A stretch of 64,000 nucleotides of DNA from JADGHX01 sp037200125 (GTDB taxonomy: Bacteria; Pseudomonadota; Gammaproteobacteria; Steroidobacterales; Steroidobacteraceae). Of this stretch, positions 35,512 through 47,140 are shown piece by piece. Under the pieces are notes generated by a model. It was not told the DNA's origin. It made no database searches and saw only the letters and a program-made list of their open reading frames with translations. Position 1 is the first letter of the stretch. Every line of letters begins with the position of its first letter. The translations under genes and the position numbers were made by a program. The stretch spans positions 372,001-436,000 of the forward strand of contig JBBCGS010000002.1 in NCBI GenBank assembly GCA_037200125.1, read 5' to 3'.

Positions 35512-37680
35512 CTATTTCGCGGTCGCGGCCGCTTTCTCTTTCGCGGCGTCTTCGTTCGCGCGCGACGTGACGTACGCGCGAACGGCGTCGATCTCCGACT
35601 GGCTCAGCACCGACGCGAACGGCACCATGCCCTGCGACTTGAGCGCGCCGTCGTGAACGATCTGATTCCAGAGGTCGGGTTTGTTCAGTGCCTCGGAGTA
35701 GCGAAGGTCGGGCAGCACGCCACCGCTCACCGCACTGTCGCCATGACACGTGCCGCAGAACCGGTGATAACGCGCCTTGCCTTCAGTCACCACAGCAACG
35801 TTCGCCGTGTTTGGCGGCGGCTGAAGCACGCGCGGCGCTTCGGCCACAGGAGCAGGCAGCGCCGCTTTACCGTTGAGCTTGAAAGCCAGTACACGCGGCG
35901 AGTTGCCTTTCACATGCGCATCGAGCGCGAGCGGACCGGCCGCGAGCGCGAACGCTCCGCCGTAACCGACTTCGACGGCAACGTACTGCTCGCCGTTCAC
36001 CTCATACGTCATCGGCGCGGCAAGCACACCGGCCTGCGTCGCGCCCGTCCAGAGCTTCGAGCCCGTGTCCGCCTTGTATGCGGAGATCTCGCCCTCGCCG
36101 CTTCCCGCGAACACGAGGTCGCCGGCCGTGGCGAGCGCGCCGCCGCTCCACGGGTGCTCGTACTGAACGCGCCACACTTCTTTTTGCGTGACTGGATCCC
36201 ACGCCGCGAGATGGCCCTTCGTGCCGGCCTTCACGCCCGCCATCGCCTTGTCGTCCTGAATCGGCAGCGAGCCCGCGCCGAAATCCGCGCCGACGTTGAA
36301 ACTAAGCGGCGTCGCGTGAAACGCCTTGTCCGGGATGTAGACGAAGCCCGCCTCGTTGATCGGCACGTACACGAGCCCGCGCTCCGGATTGAACGCCATC
36401 GGCTGCCAGCTGTGCGCGCCCATGGGACCCGGCATCGCAACGAATGGCTTGCCCGTCTTGCCGTAACGGGACGCCGGATTCTCAACCGGCCGCCCCGTCT
36501 TCAGGTCGACCGATGTCGCCCAGTTCGTCGGCAGAACCGGCTGCGCCGAGAGCAACTCGCCCGTCGCGCGATCGAGCACATAGAAGAAGCCGTTCTTCGG
36601 CACCTGCATGATCACTTTGCGATCGGCGCCGCCGATCTTCAGCGTCGCGAGCATCAGCGGCTGCGTCGCCGTGAAGTCCCACGTCTCACCGGGCGTGGTC
36701 TGGTAGTGCCACACGTATTCGCCCGTCTCCGCCTTCAACGCGACGATGGACGACAGATAGAGATTGTCGCCGCCGCCCGGGCTGCGATACTCCTGATTCC
36801 ACGGCGAACCATTGCCTGTGCCGACGTAGACGAGATCGAGCTCGGGGTCGTACACGAACGAATCCCACACCGTGCCGCCGCCGCCCATCTTCCACCACTC
36901 GCCTTTCCAGGTCGCGGCGGCTTTCTCGAGCGCGGGGGATTCGAAGCCCTTCGATGGATCGCCCGGCACGGTATAGAAACGCCATGCCTGCTCGCCTGTC
37001 TCGGCGTCGTACGCAGTGATGTATCCGCGCACGCCCATCTCGGCGCCCCCGTTGCCGATGAGCACCTTGCCCTTCACCACGCGCGGCGCGCCGGTGATGG
37101 TGTAGCGATAGTTCTTGTCGACGGTGAGCTTTTCCCACACCGGCTTGCCGGTGGCCGCATCGAGCGCGATCAGCCGACCATCGAGCGTGCCGACGTAGAT
37201 CTTGCCGTTCCACGCGGCGACGCCACGATTCGCCACGTCACAGCACGCGTTCACGCCGGCCTCGCCGGGAACCTTCGGGTCGTACGACCAGATGCGCTCC
37301 CCGGTCGCGGCGTTGATCGCGAACACCTTGCTCCACGCGCTCGACACGTACATCACGCCGTCGATGACCAGCGGCGTCGCCTCCTGCACGCGATGCGCCG
37401 TATCGAGATCGAACGACCACGCGAGCCCAAGCTGCTGCACGTTCGTGGCGTTAACCTGCTTCAGTGGGCTGAAACGCTGCTCATCGTAAGTGCGCCCGTA
37501 GCTCAGCCAGTTCGCGCCGTCCTTGTCCGCCGCGACGAGCCGCGCGGCGTCGACGGCCGCGGGCTTTTTCGCCGCGGCCGCCGCATCGGCGGCGGCTTTC
37601 TTGTCCTGGTTGTTGGCGCCACAGGCCGCAAGGATGAGCGCGATACTCGCGATCGCCGCGCGTGAGGAATGTTTGATCAA
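35512..37680 (-). CDS. PQQ-dependent quinohemoprotein alcohol dehydrogenase, predicted lipoprotein
   Basis: I chose TTG 37680 because GAGGGGG lies six bases upstream; the protein is then 722 residues. The N-terminus is a lipoprotein signal (SIALILAAC, C20), so the enzyme should be anchored facing the periplasm. An eight-bladed PQQ propeller follows, with the vicinal disulfide C146-C147 (NACCDV) and repeated W-motif blades such as GKPVWE and GEYVWHY. A C-terminal cytochrome c domain holds CGTCHG (C642, C645, H646) with M685 as likely sixth ligand. It oxidises a primary or aryl alcohol and passes electrons to the respiratory chain. The aldehyde dehydrogenase next upstream on the same strand would complete alcohol-to-acid oxidation. 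Confidence 0.92.
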   Translation of the reverse strand: MIKHSSRAAIASIALILAACGANNQDKKAAADAAAAAKKPAAVDAARLVAADKDGANWLSYGRTYDEQRFSPLKQVNATNVQQLGLAWSFDLDTAHRVQEATPLVIDGVMYVSSAWSKVFAINAATGERIWSYDPKVPGEAGVNACCDVANRGVAAWNGKIYVGTLDGRLIALDAATGKPVWEKLTVDKNYRYTITGAPRVVKGKVLIGNGGAEMGVRGYITAYDAETGEQAWRFYTVPGDPSKGFESPALEKAAATWKGEWWKMGGGGTVWDSFVYDPELDLVYVGTGNGSPWNQEYRSPGGGDNLYLSSIVALKAETGEYVWHYQTTPGETWDFTATQPLMLATLKIGGADRKVIMQVPKNGFFYVLDRATGELLSAQPVLPTNWATSVDLKTGRPVENPASRYGKTGKPFVAMPGPMGAHSWQPMAFNPERGLVYVPINEAGFVYIPDKAFHATPLSFNVGADFGAGSLPIQDDKAMAGVKAGTKGHLAAWDPVTQKEVWRVQYEHPWSGGALATAGDLVFAGSGEGEISAYKADTGSKLWTGATQAGVLAAPMTYEVNGEQYVAVEVGYGGAFALAAGPLALDAHVKGNSPRVLAFKLNGKAALPAPVAEAPRVLQPPPNTANVAVVTEGKARYHRFCGTCHGDSAVSGGVLPDLRYSEALNKPDLWNQIVHDGALKSQGMVPFASVLSQSEIDAVRAYVTSRANEDAAKEKAAATAK

Positions 37681-37692
37681 GACCGCCCCCTC

Positions 37693-37724
37693 AATCAACG
37701 AGAATCAATCAACGCGAATCAACG
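37693..37724. promoter_or_regulatory. three direct AATCAACG repeats before the alcohol dehydrogenase
   Basis: AATCAACG occurs at 37693-37700, 37707-37714 and 37717-37724, within the 64-base gap between the aldehyde dehydrogenase stop and the alcohol dehydrogenase start. Spacings are 14 and 10 bases. It could be an operator for a regulator of the PQQ enzyme or a chance short tandem; no regulator gene is adjacent. Confidence 0.35.
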
Positions 37725-37744
37725 ATAGTCTCGTGTCGTCTCGC

Positions 37745-39265
37745 TCAGTACGCCGTGCAGACTGACTTGATCTCGGTGTACATATCGATCGCCACACGCC
37801 CATGCTCGCGCCCGAAACCGGACTGCTTGAATCCGCCGAACGGCATGTTCGGATCCACGAAGCCATGGCAGTTCACGTACACCGTGCCCGCCTTGATCTT
37901 CGGCACCACGCGATTCACGGTGCTCACGTCGTTGGACCACACGCTCGCGGCGAGCCCGTACGGCGTGTCGTTCGCCATCGCGACGATCTCGTCGATGTCG
38001 TCGAAACGCTGGGCGACGAGCACCGGCCCGAAGATCTCTTCGCGCACGACCTTCATGTCAGGCTTCACGTTCACGAGCACAGTCGGCTTCACGAAGAAGC
38101 CCGGGTGCGACGGCGCATCGCCACCCACGGCGACCGACGCGCCTTCCGACTTGCCGGCATTGATATAGCCCAGCACCCTCTCCTGCTGCTCGCGCGACAC
38201 GAGCGGCCCCATCTGCGTCTGAGGATCGAGCCCCGGGCCGAGCCTCATCGCGCCCGCGGCGTTGCTGATGCCTTCGACCACCTTGTCGAAAATCTTACGG
38301 TGAGCAAACAGGCGCGAGCCAGCGGCGCAGACCTGCCCGGCGTTGAAGAAGATCGCGTTGGAAGCACCGCCGACCGCCGCATTGACGTCGACATCCGGGA
38401 ACACGATGACCGGCGACTTGCCGCCTAGCTCGAGGGATACGCGCTTCAGCGAATCCGTGGCGGACTTGTTGATGATCTTGCCGACCTCGGTCGAGCCGGT
38501 GAACGCCACCTTGTCGACGCCCGGATGCGCGACGAGCGCCGCGCCCGCCGTTTCGCCGTTGCCGGTGATGATGTTCACCACGCCCGGCGGGAAACCGGCT
38601 TCGGCGATCAGCTCGCCAAGACGCAGCGCTGTCAGAGGCGTCTGCTCGGCCGGCTTCAACACCACCGTGCAGCCCACGGCCAGCGCGGGGCCGAGCTTCC
38701 ACGCCGCCATCGCGAGCGGGAAGTTCCACGGCACGATCTGCGCCACCACGCCCACCGGCTGCCGCGTGAAATAGGTGTTGAACTTCATGCCCGGCGGCCC
38801 GTGGATCGACGTCTGGAACGTCGAGCCTTCGATCTTGGTGGCCCAGCCCGCCATGTAGCGGAAGTAATCGCGCGAGCCCGGGATATCGATGATGCTCGCC
38901 ATGAACTTGGTCTTGCCATTGTTCAGGCTTTCGAGCTCGGCGAGCTCATCCGCATTTTTTTCGATCAGGTCGGACAGCCTCCACAGCAGCCGCTCCCGGT
39001 CGGACGGCAGCATGTCGGCCCACGCGCCCTTCTCGAACGCGGCGCGCGCGGCCGCCACGGCGCGATCCACATCGGTTGCATTGGCATCGACCACCTGCGC
39101 GATCCGCAGCCCCGTCGCCGGATCGAACACCGGAATGCGACCCTGCGACTTCGCCTCAACCCACTCGTTGCCGATGAAAAGACGGGGTGCGCGCTCGAGG
39201 AACTGGGCCACATTGGGCGACGGCGACGGCTGGGCGGCGATGGCACTTTGGGGAACGGCGTTCAC
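37745..39265 (-). CDS. aldehyde dehydrogenase, phenylacetaldehyde dehydrogenase (FeaB)-like
   Basis: The GTG at 39265 has GGAGG six bases upstream and gives 506 residues. Landmarks are AQIVPWNFPLAMAAWK, FTGSTEVGKI, the base E279 (SLELGGKSP) and the nucleophile C313 (NAGQVCAAGSR). The ending resembles that of phenylacetaldehyde and betaine-type dehydrogenases (SVCTAY). It lies upstream of the PQQ alcohol dehydrogenase in the same direction and probably oxidises the aldehyde produced there, though it acts in the cytosol while the PQQ enzyme faces the periplasm. Confidence 0.9.
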   Translation of the reverse strand: MNAVPQSAIAAQPSPSPNVAQFLERAPRLFIGNEWVEAKSQGRIPVFDPATGLRIAQVVDANATDVDRAVAAARAAFEKGAWADMLPSDRERLLWRLSDLIEKNADELAELESLNNGKTKFMASIIDIPGSRDYFRYMAGWATKIEGSTFQTSIHGPPGMKFNTYFTRQPVGVVAQIVPWNFPLAMAAWKLGPALAVGCTVVLKPAEQTPLTALRLGELIAEAGFPPGVVNIITGNGETAGAALVAHPGVDKVAFTGSTEVGKIINKSATDSLKRVSLELGGKSPVIVFPDVDVNAAVGGASNAIFFNAGQVCAAGSRLFAHRKIFDKVVEGISNAAGAMRLGPGLDPQTQMGPLVSREQQERVLGYINAGKSEGASVAVGGDAPSHPGFFVKPTVLVNVKPDMKVVREEIFGPVLVAQRFDDIDEIVAMANDTPYGLAASVWSNDVSTVNRVVPKIKAGTVYVNCHGFVDPNMPFGGFKQSGFGREHGRVAIDMYTEIKSVCTAY

Positions 39266-39540
39266 GGGGAGCCTCCAGGGAGCTTCGAAAGCGGCGCGGC
39301 GAAGCGGCAACACGCGGGGACCGCGACTTTATCCGCCACCCGACCCGAAAGGGAAGACAACGGCCTGCGTCACGGTTCGTATTGTCCGCAAGGCCGCCGA
39401 TTGAAACGGTTCCGCAAGGCACCGCGCGGTTTGTCTCAAGTTGGGAGCCATGCCCGTTACAGCCCCCATGTCGCGACCCTATTCTGTTCAAGCGTAAATC
39501 GTGCGTCCATCACATCGCACCGGGCAAAAGCCTCTCGCAA

Positions 39541-40860
39541 ATGAGCGACCTACCGATCCTGCTCGTCGAAGACTCCCGCGCCTCGCAGGGGCCGGCGGCG
39601 CGTGCCCTCGAACAGCTTCGCGGACGCCCCTGGTCGCTGGTGAAGACCGGCACCCTCGCCGAGGGCATCGAGCAGATCAGCAACCGCAAGTTCGCCGCCG
39701 CGATCCTGGATATGACCTTGCGCGACGGGATGGGCCTGCCCGCGTTCCTGCGCTTCCAGGGCAAGGCCGGCACTGTGCCGATCATCGTGCTCATCGACCG
39801 CGCGTATGAAGACCTCGGCGTCGAAGCCACACGGCGCGGCGCCCTCGACTACCTGATCAAGGACGAGATCAGCGGCGCCCTGCTCGACAAGGTGCTGCGT
39901 CTTGCGCTCGAGCGCACGCACACCGTGCTCGCGTTGCGCGCCTCCGAAGCACGCTACCGCACGATGTTCGAGAGCACCGCGGCGGGCGTGTATCAGGCGA
40001 CGTGCGACGATCGCATCCTCACCATCAACCCCGCGTTCTGCAAACTGCTGGGATACACGAGCGAAGACGAAGTGCTGAAGCTCGACTTCGGCACGCAGAT
40101 CTGCGCGAATTTCGAAGATCACTACGCTTTCCGCCAGGAGCTCGAAGCGAGCGGTGAAATCCGTGGGCGCGAGATGAGTCTGCGCCAGAAGAACGGCGAT
40201 CGACTCGTCGTCACGCATAGCGCGCGTCTCGTGCGCGACAGTCGCGGCGCTCCGCTGTACTTCGAAGGCACTATCGCCGACGTCACCGCCGCCCACAAAC
40301 AGGCGAAGCAGTGGTCATACGAAGCGAGCCATGATTCGCTCACCGGCCTGCTCAACCGCCGCGAGATGGAGCGTCGCATGCAGACGGCGCTCCAGAACGC
40401 GGTCATCGATCGCAGCACGCTCGCGGTCGTGATGATCGACCTCGACGGCTTCAAGAACGTGAACGACCGATTCGGCCACGGTGCCGGGGATGACTTCCTG
40501 CGTCACGTGGCGGCCTCGCTGCGCGAAGCGGTGCGGGCCGGCGACCTCATCGCGCGCTTCGGCGGCGATGAGTTCCTGGTGCTGCTCGAGCGCACGAGCG
40601 CGGAAGCGGCGATGCGCGTTTCCCAGTCGATACTCAAGGCGATCGCGTCGAACGAGTTTCTGTGGACGGGCCAGTCCGTCGCCGCGAAAGCGAGCCTCGG
40701 CGTCGGCATGGGTTCCGGCAGCGATGCCACCTGGGTGTCGATTCTCGAACGCGCGGATAGCGCCTGCTACGACGCCAAGAACAGTGGCGGCAACTGCGCG
40801 CGCCAGTTCAACGGTGACAGCGCCTCGGCGAAGCGCTCGGTCGCGGTGGGCAACAAATAA
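39541..40860 (+). CDS. diguanylate cyclase with REC, PAS and GGDEF domains
   Basis: This 439-residue cytosolic signalling protein starts at ATG 39541 (MSDLPILLVED). Residues 1-125 form a response-regulator receiver domain with D57 as phosphoacceptor. Residues 135-255 form a PAS domain (YRTMFESTAAGVYQ onward, with a PAC end at FEGTIADVTA). Residues 260-425 form the GGDEF domain. The active motif is intact (GGDEF 341-345) and an RxxD inhibitory site (R332-D335) lies five residues before it. It should therefore make cyclic di-GMP under feedback control. No partner kinase is adjacent; the converging kdpDE pair is unrelated. Confidence 0.93.
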   Translation: MSDLPILLVEDSRASQGPAARALEQLRGRPWSLVKTGTLAEGIEQISNRKFAAAILDMTLRDGMGLPAFLRFQGKAGTVPIIVLIDRAYEDLGVEATRRGALDYLIKDEISGALLDKVLRLALERTHTVLALRASEARYRTMFESTAAGVYQATCDDRILTINPAFCKLLGYTSEDEVLKLDFGTQICANFEDHYAFRQELEASGEIRGREMSLRQKNGDRLVVTHSARLVRDSRGAPLYFEGTIADVTAAHKQAKQWSYEASHDSLTGLLNRREMERRMQTALQNAVIDRSTLAVVMIDLDGFKNVNDRFGHGAGDDFLRHVAASLREAVRAGDLIARFGGDEFLVLLERTSAEAAMRVSQSILKAIASNEFLWTGQSVAAKASLGVGMGSGSDATWVSILERADSACYDAKNSGGNCARQFNGDSASAKRSVAVGNK

Positions 40861-40886
40861 GATCGCGCGACCGCGTAGCGCGCGGC

Positions 40887-40905
40887 ACGAACGGTTGTCG
40901 TTCGT
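40887..40905. other. inverted repeat between converging genes
   Basis: ACGAACG (40887-40893) and CGTTCGT (40899-40905) form a 7-bp stem with loop GTTGT, extended outward by GCGC pairs. It lies between the diguanylate cyclase and kdpE ends. No strong T-run follows on either strand, so terminator function is only possible. Confidence 0.4.
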
Positions 40906-40948
40906 TGCGCTCTCGGTTGAGTCTTTCCTCTCTCACAGTCGAGCCTCG

Positions 40949-41656
40949 TCAATCCGACGCGGTCTCGTCCACCTTCAATCGATAGCCCAGGCCCGCTTCC
41001 GTCACCAGATACCGCGGGCGACGCGGGTCGGGTTCGAGCTTCTGACGCAGGTTGCGGATCGTTACGCGCAGGCTGCGCGTGTCGTCGGATCGATCCGGGC
41101 CCCAGACTTCGCGGATCAACTGTGCCTGCGTGACGATCATGCCGGCGTTGCGCGCCAGGCTTTCGAGCACGCGATATTCGAGTGGCGTGAGATGCACTTC
41201 CCCGTCGCCTTTCGAGGCCTCACGGCGTCCGAGGTCGATGCGCGCCGGGCCGAGCTGCAGGGCCAAGGTGCTCTCGGCACTGCGAACGTTACGGCGAAGC
41301 GCGGCGCGCACGCGCGCGAGCAACTCCGGGGCGCTGAAAGGCTTGGTGACGTAGTCGTCCGCGCCGGCGTCCAGAGCGGCGATCTTCTGCTCCTCCATCG
41401 TGCGCGCGGACAGCACGATGATCGGCACCGGCGACCACGTTCGCACGCGGCGGATGAGCGCGACGCCGTCGCCGTCGGGAAGACCGAGATCCACCAGCAG
41501 CAGGTCCGGTTTGTGCGCGCGTGCTTCGATCTCGCCGCGCGCCGCGTTGGCGGCTTCGACGACACGATAGCGCTCGGTTTCGAGCAGCACGCGCACGACG
41601 TTGCGGATCTCGGGCTCATCTTCAATGACGAGCACCTGGTGCATGGCCTGGGTCAC
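40949..41656 (-). CDS. kdpE: KdpE response regulator
   Basis: This 235-residue OmpR-family regulator has an N-terminal receiver with acidic pocket IEDEPE and phosphoacceptor D56 (LLLVDLGLPDGDG), and a C-terminal winged helix (LTPLEYRVLESLARNAG, RVTIRNLRQKLE). It activates the kdp operon when phosphorylated by KdpD. The GTG at 41656 overlaps the kdpD stop by four bases, and ATG 41644 is an alternative start. It is the last gene of kdpFABCDE. Confidence 0.95.
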   Translation of the reverse strand: MTQAMHQVLVIEDEPEIRNVVRVLLETERYRVVEAANAARGEIEARAHKPDLLLVDLGLPDGDGVALIRRVRTWSPVPIIVLSARTMEEQKIAALDAGADDYVTKPFSAPELLARVRAALRRNVRSAESTLALQLGPARIDLGRREASKGDGEVHLTPLEYRVLESLARNAGMIVTQAQLIREVWGPDRSDDTRSLRVTIRNLRQKLEPDPRRPRYLVTEAGLGYRLKVDETASD

Positions 41657-44412
41657 GTGCGCGACTGTCCCGGCCGGGGCGCTACAGCCGATGACGCGGA
41701 GGTCGCCGCATTGGATGATGCGGAGGCGGCGGGAGCGAACGTGGGCAGCGTGAACTCGAAGCGCGAGCCGCCGCCCGGCCGCGCTCGCGCCTCGATGTCC
41801 CCGCCATGCGCGCGCATGATCGCGCGACAGATCGCGAGGCCGAGGCCGACGCCCACCACCGTGCCCTCCTCCGCTCCGCGCTGAAACTTCTCGAAGAGGC
41901 GCGCCGGATCGCCCGGCGGCAGCCCGGGTCCTTCGTCGTCGACGAACACGCGCAGGAAGTCGCCGTCCTGAGTCGCGCCGACCATCGCCCGCGTTCCGGG
42001 CGGCGTGTACTTGGCGACGTTGTCGAGCAGGTTCGCGAGCACCTGGACGATCAGGTTCGCATCCACATGCACCGGCGGCAGATCTTGAGCGAACCTCACT
42101 TCGACGGGATGGTCCGCGAGGCGCTCCGTCATTTCACGCAATGCCGTGCCGACGAGATCGTCCAGCGTCTGCCAGTCCCGCCGCAACTCCACCTTGCCGG
42201 ATTCGAAGCGCATGAGGTCGAGCACATTCGACACGAGCCCCGACATCTCCCGCGCTTTCGCCTCCACCGAGCGCGCGAGCCGCAGGCGCGTGGGCGCGTC
42301 GAGCGTCTCGCCATGCTCGGCCAGCGTGCTGCCCGCGCCGGCGATGACGGCGAGCGGCGTGCGCAGATCGTGCGAGATGGATGCAAGCAGCGTGTTGCGC
42401 AGGCTTTCCCCTTCGGCGGCAACTCGCGCCGCCTCCGCTTCTTCGGCCAGTCGCGCGCGCTCGAGCGCAAGACCGATCTGCCCGGCGAACGTCTCGAGCA
42501 GATGCCGCTGCTCCGGCAGCAATACGCGGCGCGGATTCGAAGGCAGAACGGCCAGCACACCCGGCGCGCGCGCCTGATCCCCGAGCGGCACGTACAGCCC
42601 CGGGGATGCGGCCAGCGTGTCGGTCCCGAGCCCCGCGCGCTGACCGTGGTCCGCGACCCATTGAGCGACCGCGAGATCGGCGCGTCGATAGGATTGCTCG
42701 AGCGGCGGATCGCGCGGCCAACGCAGCTTGCCGGACTCATCCGGCAACAGCACGACGGCCTGGGATTGAAACACCTCCGCGACATGCCGCACGGCGACCA
42801 GCGCCATGTTCGACGATCCCCGAGTCGCCGCGAGCTCGCGGCTCATCGCATACAGCAGCGCCGTGCGACGCTCACGCGCGCCGGCAACGCGGGTCTGCTG
42901 GCGGATGCTCGCCATGAGATTCGCAGTGACCAGGGCGACAGTGAGCATCACGCCGAATGTCACGAGGTACTGCGCGTCCGACACGGCAAAACTGTGTCGT
43001 GGCGGCACGAAGTAGAAATCGAACACCGCAACGTTCGCGAGCGCCGTGAGCACCGATGGCCCGCGCCCGAATCGCAGGCCCACCACGACGACCCCGAGCA
43101 GATACATCATCGCGATGTTCACCTGCTCGAAATACGGGTTCGCGATCAGCGCGATGGCCGTGCAGATCGCGGTGATCGCAAGCGCCCAGACGTAGCGGCT
43201 CCATTGAACCGGGGTGCTATCCGGGGAGCGCGTGTCCCGAGAGTTGCGCGACTCCGGTGGCGAATAATCCGCCGGCGCAATCGTGATGACGTCGAAGCCG
43301 CGCGCGTTGCGAATCAGCTGGGTCGCGGTCGAAGGTCGCAGCCACGCGCGCCAGCCTCGCCGCGTCGGCGATCCCACGAGAAGCCGGGTGACGTGACGCG
43401 CCGGCGCGTATTCGAGCAACGCCGCGGCCGCGGAGGGTCCATCGAGCGTCACGGTTTCGGCACCGAGCGACTCCGCAAGCCGTAACAGATCGATGCGCCG
43501 GTCGCGCTCGGCCTCGGAGAGGCGCAGCAGCGCGGGTGTCTCCACATACACCACGGTCCATTCGGAGTCGAGCGCATCGGCCATGCGCTTGCCGGCACGC
43601 ACGAGCTGCTCGGCCTGCTCGTCGGGCCCGATCGCGACCATCACCCGATCGGCGGCGAGTCGTCCGCGCAGGCCGCGGCTGGCCGAGGAGCGCGCGGCCG
43701 CTTCGACGCGATCGGCCACCCGGCGCAAGGCCAGCTCGCGAAGCGCGAGCAGGTTGGATTTGCGGAAGAACCGGTCGACGGCGGTCGCCGCCTCATCCGC
43801 GATGTAGATCTTGCCGGCGCGCAGGCGCGCGAGCAGGTCTTCAGGCGGCAGGTCGATGAGCTCGACTTCGTCGGCTTCGTCGAACACGCGATCCGGAATC
43901 GTCTCGCGCTGGCGCACGCCCGAGGTCTGCGCAATGAGGTCGTTGAGGCTCTCGATGTGCTGGACGTTGACGGTAGTCCAGACATTGATGCCCGCGTGCA
44001 GCAGCTCTTCGACGTCCTGCCAGCGCTTGGAGTGGCGCGGCGGCGGCTCGCCGCCGACGAGGTTCGAGTGCGCGAGCTCGTCGACCAGCACGATCGCGGG
44101 CCGCCGCTTCAGCGCGGCGTCGAGATCGAACTCCTGCCGCACGATGCCCCGATAGCGCAGACCGAGCGGCGGCAGACGCTCGATACCTTCCAGCAATCTT
44201 TCGGTTTCGACGCGCCCGTGCGGCTCGACATAGCCGACGATGACATCAACGCCGCTGGCGCGGGCGTTGCGTGCCGCTTCGAGCATCGCATAGGTCTTGC
44301 CGACGCCCGCCGAGCTGCCGAAAAAGATGCGCAACCGGCCGCGCGTTGCACGGGCTTCCTCAGCCTGGACGTGCGCGAGAAGTTGATCCGGATCAGGACG
44401 CGCGTCGCTCAT
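41653..44412 (-). CDS. kdpD: KdpD osmosensitive potassium-channel histidine kinase
   Basis: This 919-residue membrane sensor detects potassium limitation and ionic strength. The N-terminal KdpD domain has a Walker A motif (FGSSAGVGKT, to residue 40) and the IVLVDELAHSN Walker B region, followed by a universal-stress-like domain. Four closely spaced membrane helices come at about 405-505, then a GAF-like region. The kinase core has H681 in SISHDLRTPLAV and ATP-binding motifs NLLDNVAKYTPPG, DEGPGLP and GVGLGLAICR. It lies 55 bases after kdpC and overlaps kdpE, so it is co-expressed with the transporter. Confidence 0.96.
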   Translation of the reverse strand: MSDARPDPDQLLAHVQAEEARATRGRLRIFFGSSAGVGKTYAMLEAARNARASGVDVIVGYVEPHGRVETERLLEGIERLPPLGLRYRGIVRQEFDLDAALKRRPAIVLVDELAHSNLVGGEPPPRHSKRWQDVEELLHAGINVWTTVNVQHIESLNDLIAQTSGVRQRETIPDRVFDEADEVELIDLPPEDLLARLRAGKIYIADEAATAVDRFFRKSNLLALRELALRRVADRVEAAARSSASRGLRGRLAADRVMVAIGPDEQAEQLVRAGKRMADALDSEWTVVYVETPALLRLSEAERDRRIDLLRLAESLGAETVTLDGPSAAAALLEYAPARHVTRLLVGSPTRRGWRAWLRPSTATQLIRNARGFDVITIAPADYSPPESRNSRDTRSPDSTPVQWSRYVWALAITAICTAIALIANPYFEQVNIAMMYLLGVVVVGLRFGRGPSVLTALANVAVFDFYFVPPRHSFAVSDAQYLVTFGVMLTVALVTANLMASIRQQTRVAGARERRTALLYAMSRELAATRGSSNMALVAVRHVAEVFQSQAVVLLPDESGKLRWPRDPPLEQSYRRADLAVAQWVADHGQRAGLGTDTLAASPGLYVPLGDQARAPGVLAVLPSNPRRVLLPEQRHLLETFAGQIGLALERARLAEEAEAARVAAEGESLRNTLLASISHDLRTPLAVIAGAGSTLAEHGETLDAPTRLRLARSVEAKAREMSGLVSNVLDLMRFESGKVELRRDWQTLDDLVGTALREMTERLADHPVEVRFAQDLPPVHVDANLIVQVLANLLDNVAKYTPPGTRAMVGATQDGDFLRVFVDDEGPGLPPGDPARLFEKFQRGAEEGTVVGVGLGLAICRAIMRAHGGDIEARARPGGGSRFEFTLPTFAPAASASSNAATSASSAVAPRPGQSRT

Positions 44413-44467
44413 CTGGGCGCGCCCTCAGCGGGCGGCGAGCGGCGTCGGCGGGTAGGTCATGGCGCAA

Positions 44468-45055
44468 TCATGGCGCGCCGGCGGGCATGGCGTCGAGTGC
44501 GAGATTCAGCTCGACCACGTTCACGCGCGGCTCGCCGAAAATACGCAGGATGCGCCCCTCCGAATGCCGCGCGACGAGCGCCCTCACGCGCTCCTGCGGC
44601 AGCTTGCGCGCCTTCGCGACGCGTTCCACCTGATACAGCGCGGCGGCGACGCTCTCATGCGGATCGAGCCCGCTCGCCGACGTCGTGACCAGATCCACCG
44701 GCACGGGGCCTGTCTGGTCGGGATGCGCCTCGCGCAGGGCCGCGATCCTGCCCTTCACGGCATCCACGAGAGCCGGATTGAGCGGCCCCTGATTCGAGCC
44801 GCCCGATGCGGCGGCGTTGTACGGCATCGGCGCCGTGGCCGACGGACGGCTCCAGAAATACTTCGCATCGGTGAAGCTCTGGCCGATGAGTCGTGAGGCG
44901 ACCGGCACGCCATTGCGTTCGATGAGGCTACCGCCCGCGCTCCCGGCAAACGCCACCTGAGCGATACCCGTGATGGCCAGCGGATACAGGATTCCCGTCA
45001 ACAGCGTCAGCAGAGCCAGGAGAACGAGTGCGGGACGAAATACCGAAGGATTCAT
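44468..45055 (-). CDS. kdpC: KdpC subunit of the K+-transporting ATPase
   Basis: KdpC is the single-span subunit that joins KdpA and KdpB and raises ATP affinity. I chose ATG 45055, giving 195 residues that open with the membrane helix RPALVLLALLTLLTGILYPL. The alternative GTG five codons earlier directly follows the kdpB stop. Conserved segments are SRLIGQSFTDAKYFWSRPSA, SGGSNQGPLNP and the C-terminal VNVVELNLALD. It sits between kdpB and kdpD as in standard operons. Confidence 0.94.
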   Translation of the reverse strand: MNPSVFRPALVLLALLTLLTGILYPLAITGIAQVAFAGSAGGSLIERNGVPVASRLIGQSFTDAKYFWSRPSATAPMPYNAAASGGSNQGPLNPALVDAVKGRIAALREAHPDQTGPVPVDLVTTSASGLDPHESVAAALYQVERVAKARKLPQERVRALVARHSEGRILRIFGEPRVNVVELNLALDAMPAGAP

Positions 45056-45070
45056 GATTGAGTCACTCAC

Positions 45071-47139
<2,069 letters not shown>

Positions 47140-47140
<1 letters not shown>

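Noticed and set aside
35653..37665. 670-codon open frame on the plus strand
   Set aside because: It is the complement of the PQQ alcohol dehydrogenase, rich in R, H and V, with no ribosome site or motif.
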